Positions 51,101 through 62,878 of a stretch of 64,000 bases of DNA are shown here, in pieces. Numbering within the stretch: the first letter of the stretch is position 1; each line of letters opens with the position of its first letter. The stretch is from Gymnorhina tibicen (Eukaryota > Chordata > Aves > Passeriformes > Artamidae), in the NCBI GenBank assembly GCA_013399875.1, contig VXAZ01005702.1:1281768-1345767 (forward strand). The letters are read 5' to 3'. The translations under genes and the position numbers were made by a program. The notes beneath the pieces were generated by a model. The model was given only the letters and a program-made list of their open reading frames with translations. It was not told the origin of the DNA and did no database searches.

Positions 51101-52650
51101 TTTTATCAAGATGTGTGTGTGCTTGTATATGCTAAAATTAAGGTATGCATTGACTTTCATGGGTTTGGATCAAGCCTTACACAGGATTACTGTAGACTGA
51201 AAGTTTAATGAAGTCATGGTATCTAAAATTAGAAGATTGCTCAAGGAAATGAATTGTAAGAAATTTTGGCTACAATTTTCAACATCACTGGAAAATTAAC
51301 ATATAAATTAATAACAAAGCTACTGCCAGAAGCGCTTATGAGGGCAGCTTGTTGGATTAGGCAGTAACACATAATTAGACATAGCTATTACCAAGGATAT
51401 CTAGATTCAGCAGCACCTGAGAGAAATGGGAACTTGTTTGCCCTCCTCATCTAGTATTCTTTAAAATCAAAGATAACTTCTACATGTAAGGCATTGTTGC
51501 ATTTAACTTAGAGCTGCAGGCTTAGCTAAGAACTGATATGTACTGAAGGGAGAAATGATGGCTTTACAGTTAAAAACATTTATTCAGAACCAATCCTGAA
51601 ATGTAAAATCAGCAGTGTTTGTAAACCACTGAGTAAAATAAAGATCTAAAATCAGATTCTGCATATCGAAACATCAGATTCTAAGTTTTGGGTAAGACCC
51701 ATCTGCAAATGACTGTGAAAGTATATATTTCTTCCATGGGTCATTTATGCTGTCTTAACATGAGAAAGGTAGCACACCCTATCACTGTCAGCATTATAAA
51801 TACACATTAGAAGACTGACTGCCTCTCTCTCCTTAGTACAGCTACTGCGAGGTGCTATAGCTACCCTCACTATTCAAGAGTCCTGAGATTTAATTTTCTC
51901 CATGTCTGTGTCCACAGAGACTGCTCATATATAACACCAGAGGGGTCCAAGCTCTGAAGCAAAGAAGGGATGTAGCTGGACATGAGGAAGACAAAATTCT
52001 GTTCATAAGAGCCACTAATTACTTCTGTCTCTCCTCCAAAGATTGATTGCTTTTAAAAAGTGAAATGGCTCTCACAAAGATGAAGTAGAAGACTCAGCAG
52101 CTCAGGAGATCACCAGGGATTGTGTACTCCTGGCAGAGTGAGATTTCAGTATTCAGCTTGCTTTCTTTAAAGTGGAGACTTAAATTTGAATTTTCCCAAT
52201 AAAAAGTTAACCAGGTGGGCCACGATTTTCTGAACTTGAATGAAACAAAATCTCATTATGTGAACAAGCTACCCAGCCTTCTGATCAGAGATGACAATAG
52301 GCTGTAACCTCATGAGCTATTGCAGTTTACCATTGGCACTTAGTTCACATCTTGATTCACTGGTAATATGCATGTGGATAAAAAGTAAGGAGCATATATT
52401 CAAAATGAAAAATCATTTACATTGAATCAAATATAAATGCTAATGTAGTAGCCAAAGCTGCAAAACAGACTCAGTCTTGTGTTCCATTTAGTGCTTGCAA
52501 TTAACTGTAATGATGCTTACTGCAGAAGAAATATATCGAATGTAAAATTAGTTTCCTTTTCTTGTTGTATTCTCCTATCAGATTACTCTAGATTTAGAGT
52601 GGTGTAGTAGAAATAAGAAGAGAAATAAAAACTAAAATAAAACAACAACT

Positions 52651-52656
<6 letters not shown>
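48173..52656. other. Unique non-coding DNA, no gene seen
   Basis: AT-rich sequence. Isolated donor-like words occur (GAAGAG|GTGAGTAC at about 48977), without a partner acceptor that leaves a sensible exon. Open stretches at 48620-48829, 49139-49381 and 50969-51208 (+) are not recognised. Confidence 0.5.

Positions 52657-52694
<38 letters not shown>
52657..52694. repeat. (AAT)n microsatellite
   Basis: About twelve uninterrupted AAT units, directly preceded by a related AATAATTAAT stretch. It is long enough to be polymorphic. Confidence 0.96.
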
Positions 52695-55600
52695 GCTGTT
52701 GGTTTACTTTAAAAGGCTCTCTTCAGGACTTGGAGATCACTTAATTTCCCCTCGTTTTTATAGTTGTATTTTTATAGATAAGATTCTGGGGTCTTCATGT
52801 AACATTGACATATGAACTTGGACTACAGTTTTCAGTGTCTTACAATTTAATTTAATATTTTTTCCCTTACACAGCAAGTGTAGATTACATGAGTTTTAGG
52901 ATTGTTTTTTCAGTCTTCTCCCCTCAATCTTCTTAACTCTGCAAATAGACACTTCACTTTTTAAGTATAAATAGTAAAGTTTGTTCAAGAATAATTCATA
53001 TGACTTGGGATGTGAATGCCACATTTATCAGTGTTATAGGGTGCGAGGAACATCATAAATCCTCGTCAGCTGTATATTTTCTGAAAGTGTTAACAATGGC
53101 TGCTCCTAACACTAACACATGTAGTATTTAAGGATTTCAGGACATTTGAAGGCTTCAGATGTTTTTAAGTCAGGTGTGTCTACCTGAAGCTTTAGCTGTA
53201 CTAATAAGAACCAGTGTTGTCTAGAAATTAGGCAAGAATTCTCACAGATTTAAGGGATACTGGAGTCACTGAAATGTTCAAATGTCCTTGAGAGGAAAGG
53301 AGATGAAGGACTGACTTGAAATGAAAGTATCAGGAATTTCCCAGTAAGGCAAGGGCCTGAAGATTTGCAATTTGTCCTGGCTCTCCACATGTGAACAGAA
53401 ATAATGTTTCATCTTTCTTATTACCATTACATGAGATTAATCTAATACTTGGACTACATGAAATAGGTACCTCCCCTTTTTCTTTCATTCATCCACTGTC
53501 AAGTCCTGTCTGACTGTGACCTGTCGAGGTCTTCTGCTGGATAAATTACTGATCGGGGGGAGGGAGGGGAAGGAATGACTGCCATAAGTTTTATCGATTT
53601 AATGAGCACGTTAATCTAAGTCAGCACTACTCTGAACAGGTTTAGTTGTACAAATGTCACAAATACATTTTTGATGGGTTATCATTTAATAATCCTTGGC
53701 TATTCATATAGCATATTCCAGTGAATACATAGCCATACTCTGCCTGAAGCCAGATTGTTCTGCAGGCTAAGAAGAGGAGAGCCTCACACTCAAACTGTGC
53801 CCCACAAGCTTTGTAGATACAAATTCCTGGAACGCTTGGCTCTGGAAATTCAAGCATGAAGTCCAGTAAAACTACCAAGGATGATACACAATCACATTTG
53901 CAGCAGAGAAAATAATCACATGGCTTCCTCCTAAAATCAAGCATGCACATAAAATAAATTCATCTTTTGGTTAGAAAAATGATCAATTTTCAGCTACAGA
54001 TCTAAACCAAATTTTAAATAGAGACTAGAAAATAACTAAATACATATATGTGAAAGTGCAGGTCTGAAATAATGTATCTACTGAAAGTTTTCTGGTAGAG
54101 AAAGAAAAACAGGTGCCCTGGTCTAATAATCTAGCTGTAATATCTCACATAAACTTCTGAATCTTAAGCAGCTGAAAGGACTGGTAATTTGTAATGAGCA
54201 TTTGAGCAAACCGTGACAAAGCAGAGTTCTTGAATTTGTTTGCAATCTCTTTGCATTAATTAATATGTGCATTAATAACTATTTTATGGCTATTGCTCTG
54301 AATGATTACAATGCAGATGTGGAAGACCTGCATGGACAAATTAGACATGTCACAAACCTGGGAAAAACAAAGGAGTGAGCACTGGGGAAAATGGGCAAAG
54401 GAGAGGTCAACACAGTAATCTTCAATGTTCAAGGAATTGTACAAAGATGGACAAAATATCTCTCCTGCCTTGTCACCAAAAATTGGGAAGAGAAAAGCCT
54501 TGGAGCACTGAAATACATCAATATTTGGACATTTTAATCAGTGAGCACTTTTAAGAATAGACAAGAATTACTGGAAATTGTTTCGGACACATAGGAACAA
54601 ACGTAAGAGATACTCATTTCACAAATTTCCATCTTGCCTTGTGTTCTATGTAAATCTTGGCTGATGGTTAAAACTTTTCCTCCATGAAATTTTTCTAGCA
54701 CACAAAGTCAACGTGAAGCAATTGCTGGGAGCTACTTTGTGTGTTAGGAATGATTCTACAAAGATTTTCCTCTGACTCCCTATTTTCTGGTCCTGTCTTC
54801 TACTTCTTTTTGGACTTGAGAATAGATCAGGAGCAATGAGTGCTCACAGGAGTAATTTCTGCCAGAAGGAATGTCTTTCTTCTGTTACCTTACATCAAAC
54901 TTTTATTTATCTTTTAACATCAGAGACCTAAACATTGTACAGTCATGTGGCTCTAAAAATCATCTAATTTGGAAGTGTAGCTTCTTGACCAAATGCTTTT
55001 CCTCTATTGGCACACACCTGCCAGACACTGTCTGCATCAGAATTAGAATCATATTAGTAGTGAATACAGCTCCAAGTTCCTTCTGAAAGATGGAGGTGTA
55101 GGGCTTTGGTAATTTTTTATTTATGTACTCTTGCAACTGTGACAGCATAACAAGAACTGAGAATGTAGTAAAACAGCAAGACTTTTAAAAATGTAAACCT
55201 TATCCATTCCCCCACCATGTTGCAACAGATTTAAAGAAGTAATGCATGTGGAATAAAGATGATGGAACCATAAAAAAAAATCTTCTGATGAAAAAAAAGT
55301 AGCCTCTGTGAAAAATGTTGCAATGGTGTTTCATCATTTTTTGAGATAAATTGTTTGGGTGGTGTTTTCCATATAGAGAAATGGGGAGATTAAAGATTTA
55401 ACCTAATCCTTTGAGATGACAATTCACTTGTCATTTCCTATTAAAAATAACTGGATTCTGTTTTCCTGCTTGGGTATGTAGAAGGTTTTAATATTCACAG
55501 CTATGATTGTTCTTGAGACTTAAGTTTTTCTGTCCGGCAGGGTTTAGGATTTTCTGAAGATATATTCTATTGAATCACATTTTCTTTTCATTTTAGAAAT

Positions 55601-56381
55601 AAAATAGCAGTGAAAAACTTGCATTAAGGGAATAGCTTATGTCTCCTGTACACATAAATCTATGAGGGTGTTAGGTTTACTTCCACACCTTTTTTTTTAA
55701 AGTTTTTCCCCCCAAATACTTGCTGTTTCTACCATCAGTGATAGAAATATTCTGTATACATTTGGTAAATCTTCAACTGTATATCTCTATAAGGAATATG
55801 ACCCACAGTTCCCTGTAGGTATCACCAATACATATCCCTTTATCCAGAAAGAGAAGCCTGTGCAGCCTCAAAGACTTGGCTGACAACACCACAGTATAAA
55901 ATCCCACTTTTTCCTTGTCTTTACTTTCCCCACTACCCCTTATACAGAAGTGATGTTGATTAGGAATGGAAAGTCCCTACTAGAACTAAGATTTTTTCCT
56001 GACATAAAGTAATTTATTTATAAAATTTATTTTGCTATTATATGTTCACCACTGGAATTGCTCAGAAAAAAAAAAAAAACATTGAAAGTTTTGGGAGGAG
56101 AGAAGCCAATAAATTCTGCCATATCCCTTGGCTTGAGCTTGAGCTCTGGGGCAAAGGCTGATATGATTCTGAAGTGTTGAGCAGTTTGGCAGTGAGGAGG
56201 AGCTACTAGCAATGAAGCAATGTGAAGAAGCAGTGACAGGTGATGGGATGAAATGGAGAATGGGACGGAAACGGTGTTTTGCTTAGGTTGGGAGTTTGCA
56301 CTGATAGTTTTGCTGGCCTTTTTCACAGACAAGTTTAGGTAGAAGTAAGTATTCCTAGCAAGTTACAAGGAGGTGGTTTTT
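52695..56381. other. Unique non-coding DNA, no gene seen
   Basis: AT-rich. A G-rich purine tract at 53555-53573 (GGGGGGAGGGAGGGG followed by AAGG) and an A-run at 56066-56079 are the only low-complexity points. Open stretches at 53657-53950 and 56027-56332 (-) lack support. Confidence 0.5.
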
Positions 56382-56412
56382 GGGGGGCGGGGGTTTTTGG
56401 GAGGGGAGTGGG
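56382..56412 (+). other. G-quadruplex-capable G-run cluster
   Basis: Five runs of three or more G within 31 bases: 56382-56387, 56389-56393, 56399-56401, 56403-56406 and 56410-56412, with loops of 1 to 5 bases. This meets the usual four-run rule on the plus strand. A G/T-rich tail with GTT units follows to about 56463. Confidence 0.85.
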
Positions 56413-57166
56413 TGGTGCTTTTCTTGTGGTTTTGGTTTTTGTTGTTGTTACTGTTGTTGTTTTGATGACATTTATGTACCTATACATAAATAGATACAGA
56501 CAAAATTACAATACACAAGAAAATGTCACCCCTCTTAGTCAATTAATTCATGAGAGGAGGGGCATAAACTATGCTCACTTCTAACTGTGAGTTCTGTAAG
56601 CTAGAAGACACATTTGTAGTGTTTTAAGTTGAAAATACATCATGCAAACATGGAAGTTTCTCTTGATATTTAAGTTTGGATATGTTAGTAGGTAGGCAGC
56701 ATGAGTCAAATCTGACAGACTTTCAGCATAGCTGTATCAATTCATAGTTGTATCAATAGTTTGCTGCTAATAATCTACAAAATCACCCTTCAGGGGACCT
56801 AAGATCTATCTCAGCAATTTGCCTTTTTACATTACTATCATAAATATCATCATGCTTGTGGTTCAAACACAATCTCTCCCTCAGTGGTTAAAAGTTAACA
56901 TATTTATCACAAACGGTATGCTAAAAATTAATTACAGTGGAAAAACCCACAAACATTCAACCTAAAATTTACACTTAAAGCAGTTGTAAGTGTACATAGT
57001 TACCATATTGCAAACAGGTAAGCAACCATTAAGATGGACTTTGATGGAGAAAGGAGATTTCCTTGAAGTACAGATTATTGTTATAAAGAAGAGAGATTCT
57101 TGACTAATGTACACTGTATTCTTTAAAAGCCACTAAACTATGATGGTTTGCTTCATCTGAGTATCT
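56413..57166. other. Unique non-coding DNA, no gene seen
   Basis: After the G/T-rich tail, AT-rich sequence with nothing assignable. Confidence 0.5.
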
Positions 57167-57198
57167 AATCTCTTCTATTTCAATGAAGAGATTGAAAT
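57167..57198. repeat. Two overlapping, mutually exclusive hairpins
   Basis: AATCTCTTC (57167-57175) pairs exactly with GAAGAGATT (57185-57193). ATTTCAAT (57177-57184) pairs exactly with ATTGAAAT (57191-57198). The second arms share 57191-57193 and each stem sits in the other's loop, so both cannot form in one strand. Confidence 0.9.
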
Positions 57199-57520
57199 CA
57201 AGGCCCTCATGGAATAAAAACTTATATATATCTAGGAAGCATTGCTGTTGTCCGAGCCAGTGACAACTGCATTATGCTGCTCTATGGATGTGTATTTTCT
57301 GCTTACATTTGCTGAATAGAGATAAACCCCTATTATCTATCTGACTCAAGGGTCCTTTGAAAAATTCAGTCAATTAAAGTTTATTGTAAGCAAAATATGT
57401 TTCTATTTGAGTTTTGAAATGGGAGAGGAACAATATGTTCAGTTTTCAACAAGGTGACTTTTGGATAATCAAAGCTAAAACAATTGAGATTAGCATTTAT
57501 CTCCAAGTTGTGTTGAGCCT

Positions 57521-57551
57521 GTTTGTTTGTTTGTTTGTTTTGTTTTGTTTT
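57521..57551. repeat. (GTTT)n microsatellite
   Basis: Five GTTT units followed by two GTTTT units. Confidence 0.93.
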
Positions 57552-60500
57552 AAAAGCATTGAGCTTCATTATTTCTCTCATCTTTGGACTGGGATTTCCT
57601 GGTTCTCTGTTCTCTGAAGACAGGACAACAGCGTACTGCATACTCCTCACTACATTTCCTTCTATGAAAATCTGCTTTAAACAGGCAAAAAATCACAGAC
57701 CAATCTGGTATGATTTGCAGGTAAAAGGGAATGAATGATAAAATTTGGTTATTTAATTTTTCTGCTGGCATTTTTTATAGCAATGATGTAGCATCTCTCC
57801 ATGTTGTTTCATATTATTCTCTAGTACTATTTTTCCAAGATAACTGCTTACCTCAACAGTTATTTGTAAAAGAATTAGAACTTAACAAATTGTAAAACTG
57901 CAATTTTTAATGTAATTTTCTGCTAAATTTAAATGTTGTGATGGCTTTTAATTTGCTTAATTTGATCAACTTTCATCTGAAAACCTGAGTGCTTCCAACG
58001 ACCTGCAGTTTCAGTTATCTCTTCTACTAGGAAGTTTCAATATAAGAATATATTTTGCTGAAATCTAGTCACAGTTGTTTAAGATTATGACTGAGTGAAG
58101 CTTCCTTGCAGGTAAAAAGAAATAACATTCAGTAGTTCTAAGAAATGCAAAACATACGTGCATACATATATATACCTTTATGTATTTACAGAGAAAAACT
58201 TTACCTAGACATAAGCTTTCTTGTTCTCGTGTCTGAGTCTGGACCTTCCAAACTCATGAGGAACCTATCTCATCTATATGGATCTTGCCCTCACTCTCCC
58301 TGCCTTCCCCCGTAGCAGTGCCAGTGGGGGCACAGGGTAATTATTTTCAGAGCAGGTATGAGGCAATGAGGCAGGTTGGCCAGCAGCCAAACGCTTGTCA
58401 GAGGTGCCTAAATTGCAGGCAACAACCATGACTTTCTGGGTTGCACCATCTGCTCTCTGATGTCACCTTCTGCTGTAAATTCCCAAAGAAAGCATCCAAA
58501 AGCCCTCCTGACCTTGCCAAGGGCAGCATCCTCCTGGTTCCTGTACGCAGGAATCCATTTTTACTGAATTGTCCACAGTCACTACCAGGTCCTGCTTCCA
58601 GAATTACTTCTTTTCTTCTCACCTCAACCCTCTCACTGAAAATCTTTTAAAATAACTGTTTTCACAAAAAGTACAAAGGTTGATCTTCAGCTGGTCTTCT
58701 GAAGTGATGCTTTGCAGAGTAATCACAGATGACAATTAGTAGAATTAAATACTGTAAAACACACCAAAATGTAGATGATAGATGTCAAGAAGGATTGGAG
58801 TAGCCACTTCTGGTCTTCTACCTTCAAAGTTGTTGTTTTTTAATCACTTTAATTTTCCTTGTTTCTTCTCACAGGATGAAAAACTCTGTTAACACATTTT
58901 TCAGATATTTTAAAAGTCCAAAACATGATTCTCTGTCTGGATGACATTAGCAGTTACTGAAGAGCACTACTTTGATTAGAATAGTGACATTTGGGGACAG
59001 GAAAGAAGTGGGATGGGGAAAAGGCAGTGTCTCAAAGAGTCAAGGACTTCTCAGCCCTAATAGATTTAAAGATGCCTCCCTCACTACCTCTAATCAGTAG
59101 AAACTATGCTGTTACTTCTGAAAACAAAATGTAGGCATTAATGAGAAAAATGCTTCCTAAAATTCATATTTTTCTTTCTTATGCCTACCATTTCACTTAC
59201 TGCACTGGAGCCAGCATGTGTAAAACTTTGTCTTTTATTTCGATTAATAAACCTATCATAAGGACATAAAATATTGTTGGCCAGGAAAAGGCCACATGCC
59301 TCGGTAAGATTGCATCCTTTAGATTTATTTTAACCTCATCTCTCTGCTTTGTAACTGTATCATTTAACCCCTTTGTCTATAAAAATGTCTTTGCTGGCTC
59401 TTAAACACATTTATTCTGTTTGCCATCTTATTTCATATGTTGCCAAGTAACAAAGACCACTGAAGCTAAGTAGGTCACCTCAAAGTCTTCCCTTTTCCAC
59501 AGAGAATAAATTTAACCTTTTCTTTTTTTTTCCTTTCCCTCATAAGAACAAATACTATGAAACTCCAAACCTTTCTTTGACTGCTCTCTCTTGCATATTC
59601 TCTGGAGCAGGAATATTCTGGGGATGGAAATAGAATCAGATTTGCTAAAAGACATTAACTAGCACTTCCTTTGCATGGAATATCTGTCTGCCTGCATGCC
59701 AGTTTTTCCTTTTTTTTTCTTTTTTTTTCCCTAACTATCTGCTTATTTCATGTGATGTTTTGATTTGTGATCTTTTTCAGCAGCATTTTTTTTTGTTACC
59801 TTTGATGGCTTTTTTTTCCCCATAAAATATATCTCATAGTCATGAACTTCATTATGATAATATATATAGTCTCTTCTTATGGTCATTAATAATTTCAGAG
59901 AAAAAAATATAGAATTCTGTTTTTTAAATTTAATTATTGACATTGAGAAAAAATGTATAGGCAAGACTTCCAACCTATTGCTCTTGCTTTGGCATTAGCC
60001 TGAGGAAAAAGCATTTGACAATTCTCTGAAGTTTGGTTAAGGCAGGGAGAAGAGAAGATTTGACAGTAAACAATTGTTATGATTTGTCCCTGGCAAAGGC
60101 TCCTGGGATCATTAGTGTCACTCCTTTCTGTGTCTGTGGCTGTTTATGGGACCCTGTTTGCCCTGAGGGAAGAAGCCAGCTAGGGGTTGTACAGACAGTA
60201 GGCAGCAAGTTGAATTAGTTGTTCTGGTGGTGGTTATTGTCCCATAGGATGGAGTTACAGAATGCATGAGGAGGAAGTGGCAGTCCGAAGGCAGATGTAA
60301 GAATTACTCTGGTGGTGTTAGTCCCACCACAACTGCCCACTCATCTGGGGGTGCTGATGAGTAGGTGCTGGGTGGCAGGTGGAGCAAGTCCAGCATGGCT
60401 ACAGCACTCATGGCTTGCCCCATGTGCTCAGCTTGATGTTCCATGGAGCCCATGCCGCAGTAGTGAAGAGCTGCTGCATCCTGCAGCTGTCCCCTGATGT

Positions 60501-60673
60501 TGACAGATCTCAAGAGACCATCTTACTCATCACTGCTGTCAGGCCAACTTGTGACACCCATGTTTTGCCATCCCCTGCTTATACTGTTCAACCATCCTGG
60601 ACTCTAGTCTGGATGGCACAATCATTCTAACTTTAAGAAAACAAAATTAGAAATTAATTTTTCACTTGGCACT
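57552..60673. other. Unique DNA with two unassigned GC-richer patches
   Basis: 58230-58620 and 60030-60660 are richer in G and C than the rest, with overlapping open frames on both strands and no recognised product or repeat. The second patch directly precedes the solo LTR. T-rich runs lie at 59704-59730 and 59787-59820. Confidence 0.45.
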
Positions 60674-61297
60674 TGTCTTGGGGTGACTTTATAATGCTGT
60701 ATGCCCTATTGTCTGCCCTATGCCAGACATGAGTTCCGTGCCTTTAAAGCTAGGTCCGAGAGAGGGGGGGGAAAGCCAGTGGAATTCTTTCGGCAGCCTG
60801 TGTTCAAAAAACACAGATAACTCATTCGCTCTTTCCCCAGCTCTTGGCTCTGCAGCGGGGAAGAGAGTGGCATTCTTTTGCCTTGTAGCTAGCTTCTCGA
60901 TCTTTAGCTGAGGCAAGGATTTTTCCTGGGACTGTGGCTTCCTCTTTTTTTTCTCCTGGAACTGTTCAGCTCCGGTCTGGAACAGCATCACCAGGAGGCC
61001 CCACACCACAGCCCGGAGGGGCCCACGCTGCACCCCAGCTCTGGAGAGAGCAGAGTCACACCTACAGAAAGGACTCTGAATCTTCCAGGTCTTCTCCACA
61101 TCGAGAGGGTTTATTATTTAACATTATTTATTTTGTGCCTGCGTGCACTTTGCTTGTTAAATAAACAGCTTTTTTTTTTTCACTTTCCTCCAAGAAATTT
61201 CTTTCAGAACCTGGTGAGGGAGGGGTTGCTGAAACCTGCCTTCTGTTAGAGGACGTTCATTAGGATGTTTCCTCCTAATTTGTCTCAAACCAAGACA
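60674..61297 (+). mobile_element. Solo LTR, avian ERVL-like, with 5-bp target duplication
   Basis: The element starts TGTCTTGG and ends CCAAGACA, an exact 8-bp terminal inverted repeat. It is flanked on both sides by GCACT (60669-60673 and 61298-61302), an exact 5-bp target duplication, the size typical of class III (ERVL) elements. An AATAAA poly(A) signal at 61160-61165 is followed by a T-run and a U5-like tail of about 130 bases. A TTTAAA at 60743-60748 might serve as a TATA-like box. I recognise the wording as a bird ERVL-type LTR. There is no internal region, so it is a solo LTR left by recombination of a provirus. Confidence 0.93.
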
Positions 61298-61741
61298 GCA
61301 CTATTGAGCTCCAGCTCCAAAAAACCTGTAGCAACATAAGACAGCTTACTGCTTTGAAATGAACATCCCAAATTACCTGAACTCCTTTGCTACTTAATGC
61401 TCTTTAACATTTTTCCAGTCATTCTAGTGAGAGTGGGCAGTTTTGTATAAGGAAATTTTAAGCTCAGGGTTTTAAACATGTCTTTTGCTAATATTAGTTG
61501 AACTTGGAGTTATTTAAAACCAGAGGACAAGGGGAAATACAGTGACTATTAGAAAAGATCCTCTTTACTACCTCTATTTGTTGTCATATTTGTGGATGTC
61601 TTTTCATGTTCTAATAGAATTAAAGCTATCATTAATAATTTAAATTATAAATGTGGCTTAGTGGGTAAATAAATATTAATCCTCAAAGTAGTTTCTTTGA
61701 CTAATTTCTTTGACAAATTCCTCTCTATAACTTCCTAAAAG
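61298..61741. other. Unique non-coding DNA between LTR and CR1
   Basis: Starts with the 3' target duplication GCACT; otherwise AT-rich with nothing assignable. Confidence 0.55.
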
Positions 61742-62044
61742 AAGGCTGCAGTGAAGTGGCTGTCCATCTCTTCTCCCAAGTAACAAGTTCCAGGGTGAGA
61801 ATAACAGGCCTCAAGCTGCACCAGGGGACTTTAGTTTGGATATTAGCAAAAATTTCTTCACCCAAAGGGTTGTCAAGCACTGGAACAGGCTTCCCAGGGA
61901 AGTGCTTGAGTCACCGTCTCGGGAGGCAGTACAAAGACATGGCTCTGTAGATGTGGAACTTAGGGACATGGTTTAGTGGTGGACTTGGTAGTGTTGGGTT
62001 TATGGTTAGACTCTTCCACCCTAAATGATTCTGTGATTCTATGA
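61742..62044 (+). mobile_element. CR1 LINE, 3' end with intact tail
   Basis: This is the best-preserved CR1 in the window, in plus orientation. It keeps the CTTCTCCCAAGTAACAAGT segment (about 61771), the GATATTAGCAAAAATTTCTT segment (about 61839) and AAAGGGTTGTCAAGCACTGG (about 61864). After these come GGGACATGGTTTAGTGGTGG (about 61963) and a tail of two ATTCTATGA-like units ending at 62044. It is 5'-truncated to about 300 bases and cannot code for a working protein. Confidence 0.96.
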
Positions 62045-62712
62045 ATGCAAAGCAGATTTCCAGCATAGTGCTTATCAAATGAAAAAGTGTTTTTACCATT
62101 CTGTTGGTAGGGTTATGGGTTTTAGATTACTTGGAGGGATTCACAGTTATGGGGAAGAAATAGGGAAAAGGAAAATGTCTTGAGTTTTTCATAGCTTTTA
62201 TAAGTAAGTAAACAGGAGAATCCTATGTTGGCGATGTGTGCTAATGGGAAAGACAAAATAAAAGGTCTAATACAAGATCCAATAAATTGAAGGATAGTTA
62301 ATTTTTTGCTTACTGAATTTAATAAATCTTTAAATTAATAAATTCTTTTTGCTTCGCTCACTTGTCCTCAAACTGATCAGAAACCACAGAATATTATCAG
62401 CTAAATAAGGGAAACAGTTAATTGCATTGCCTTTGTGTCCTGTGTCTCGTGCTGTTCCTTCTGTTAGTCTCTGCTGGCCAAAGAATAAGTGAGGTGGTGT
62501 CTAGCATGTAACAAAATTACTGGAGGACTCAGGGGCTTACCTGAAATGACATTTATCTCACTGTTTTTAGCTGACTAGACTTCAACTAGAAAGAATCCAT
62601 TTAAATATATTTAGTTCTCTAGATATTTGAAGACCAAGGTCTCATTTGCTGAAAATTTTTGTGATGCAACACTATAACATGTCCTTTTGTTATGCTAATT
62701 ATTTCCTTCCAG
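62045..62712. other. Unique non-coding DNA upstream of candidate exon
   Basis: AT-rich; ends in the acceptor tract of the next feature. No upstream partner exon was found. Confidence 0.5.
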
Positions 62713-62878
62713 CTGTTACAAGAGCAGCTGTTGTACATTGTACACACAAAGCAGCAGCAAAAGTGCAGCCTTTCTCGTTATCTTCTGCTGATGTTGCTAC
62801 TACCTCGAGGCCTAAATTCCATTTCTGATGCCCCAGTGGGACTTGCTAAAATTGGATACAACAAGAAGAAAAATTCAG
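62713..62878 (+). other. Candidate exon, unknown transcript
   Basis: A textbook acceptor (TGCTAATTATTTCCTTCCAG, with the branch-like TGCTAAT about 20 bases before the AG at 62711-62712) and donor (TTCAG|GTAAGC, GT at 62879-62880) bound 166 bases. One frame is open throughout (start LLQEQLLYIVHTKQQQ, later LLLPRGLNSISDAPVG), another stops after 14 codons. The open frame also continues across both splice sites, so it does not prove coding. A further donor-like CAAG|GTGAGT is at 63320. It may be an exon of a long non-coding RNA or an unrecognised protein. Confidence 0.3.

Noticed and set aside
53555..53573. G-rich tract as a quadruplex
   Set aside because: Only three clear runs of three or more G are separated by loops; the fourth run has two G, so it falls short of the usual rule.
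60720..61164. Open frames inside the 60674-61297 LTR on both strands
   Set aside because: They lie wholly or mostly within the LTR, which is non-coding regulatory DNA; their openness follows from its base composition.
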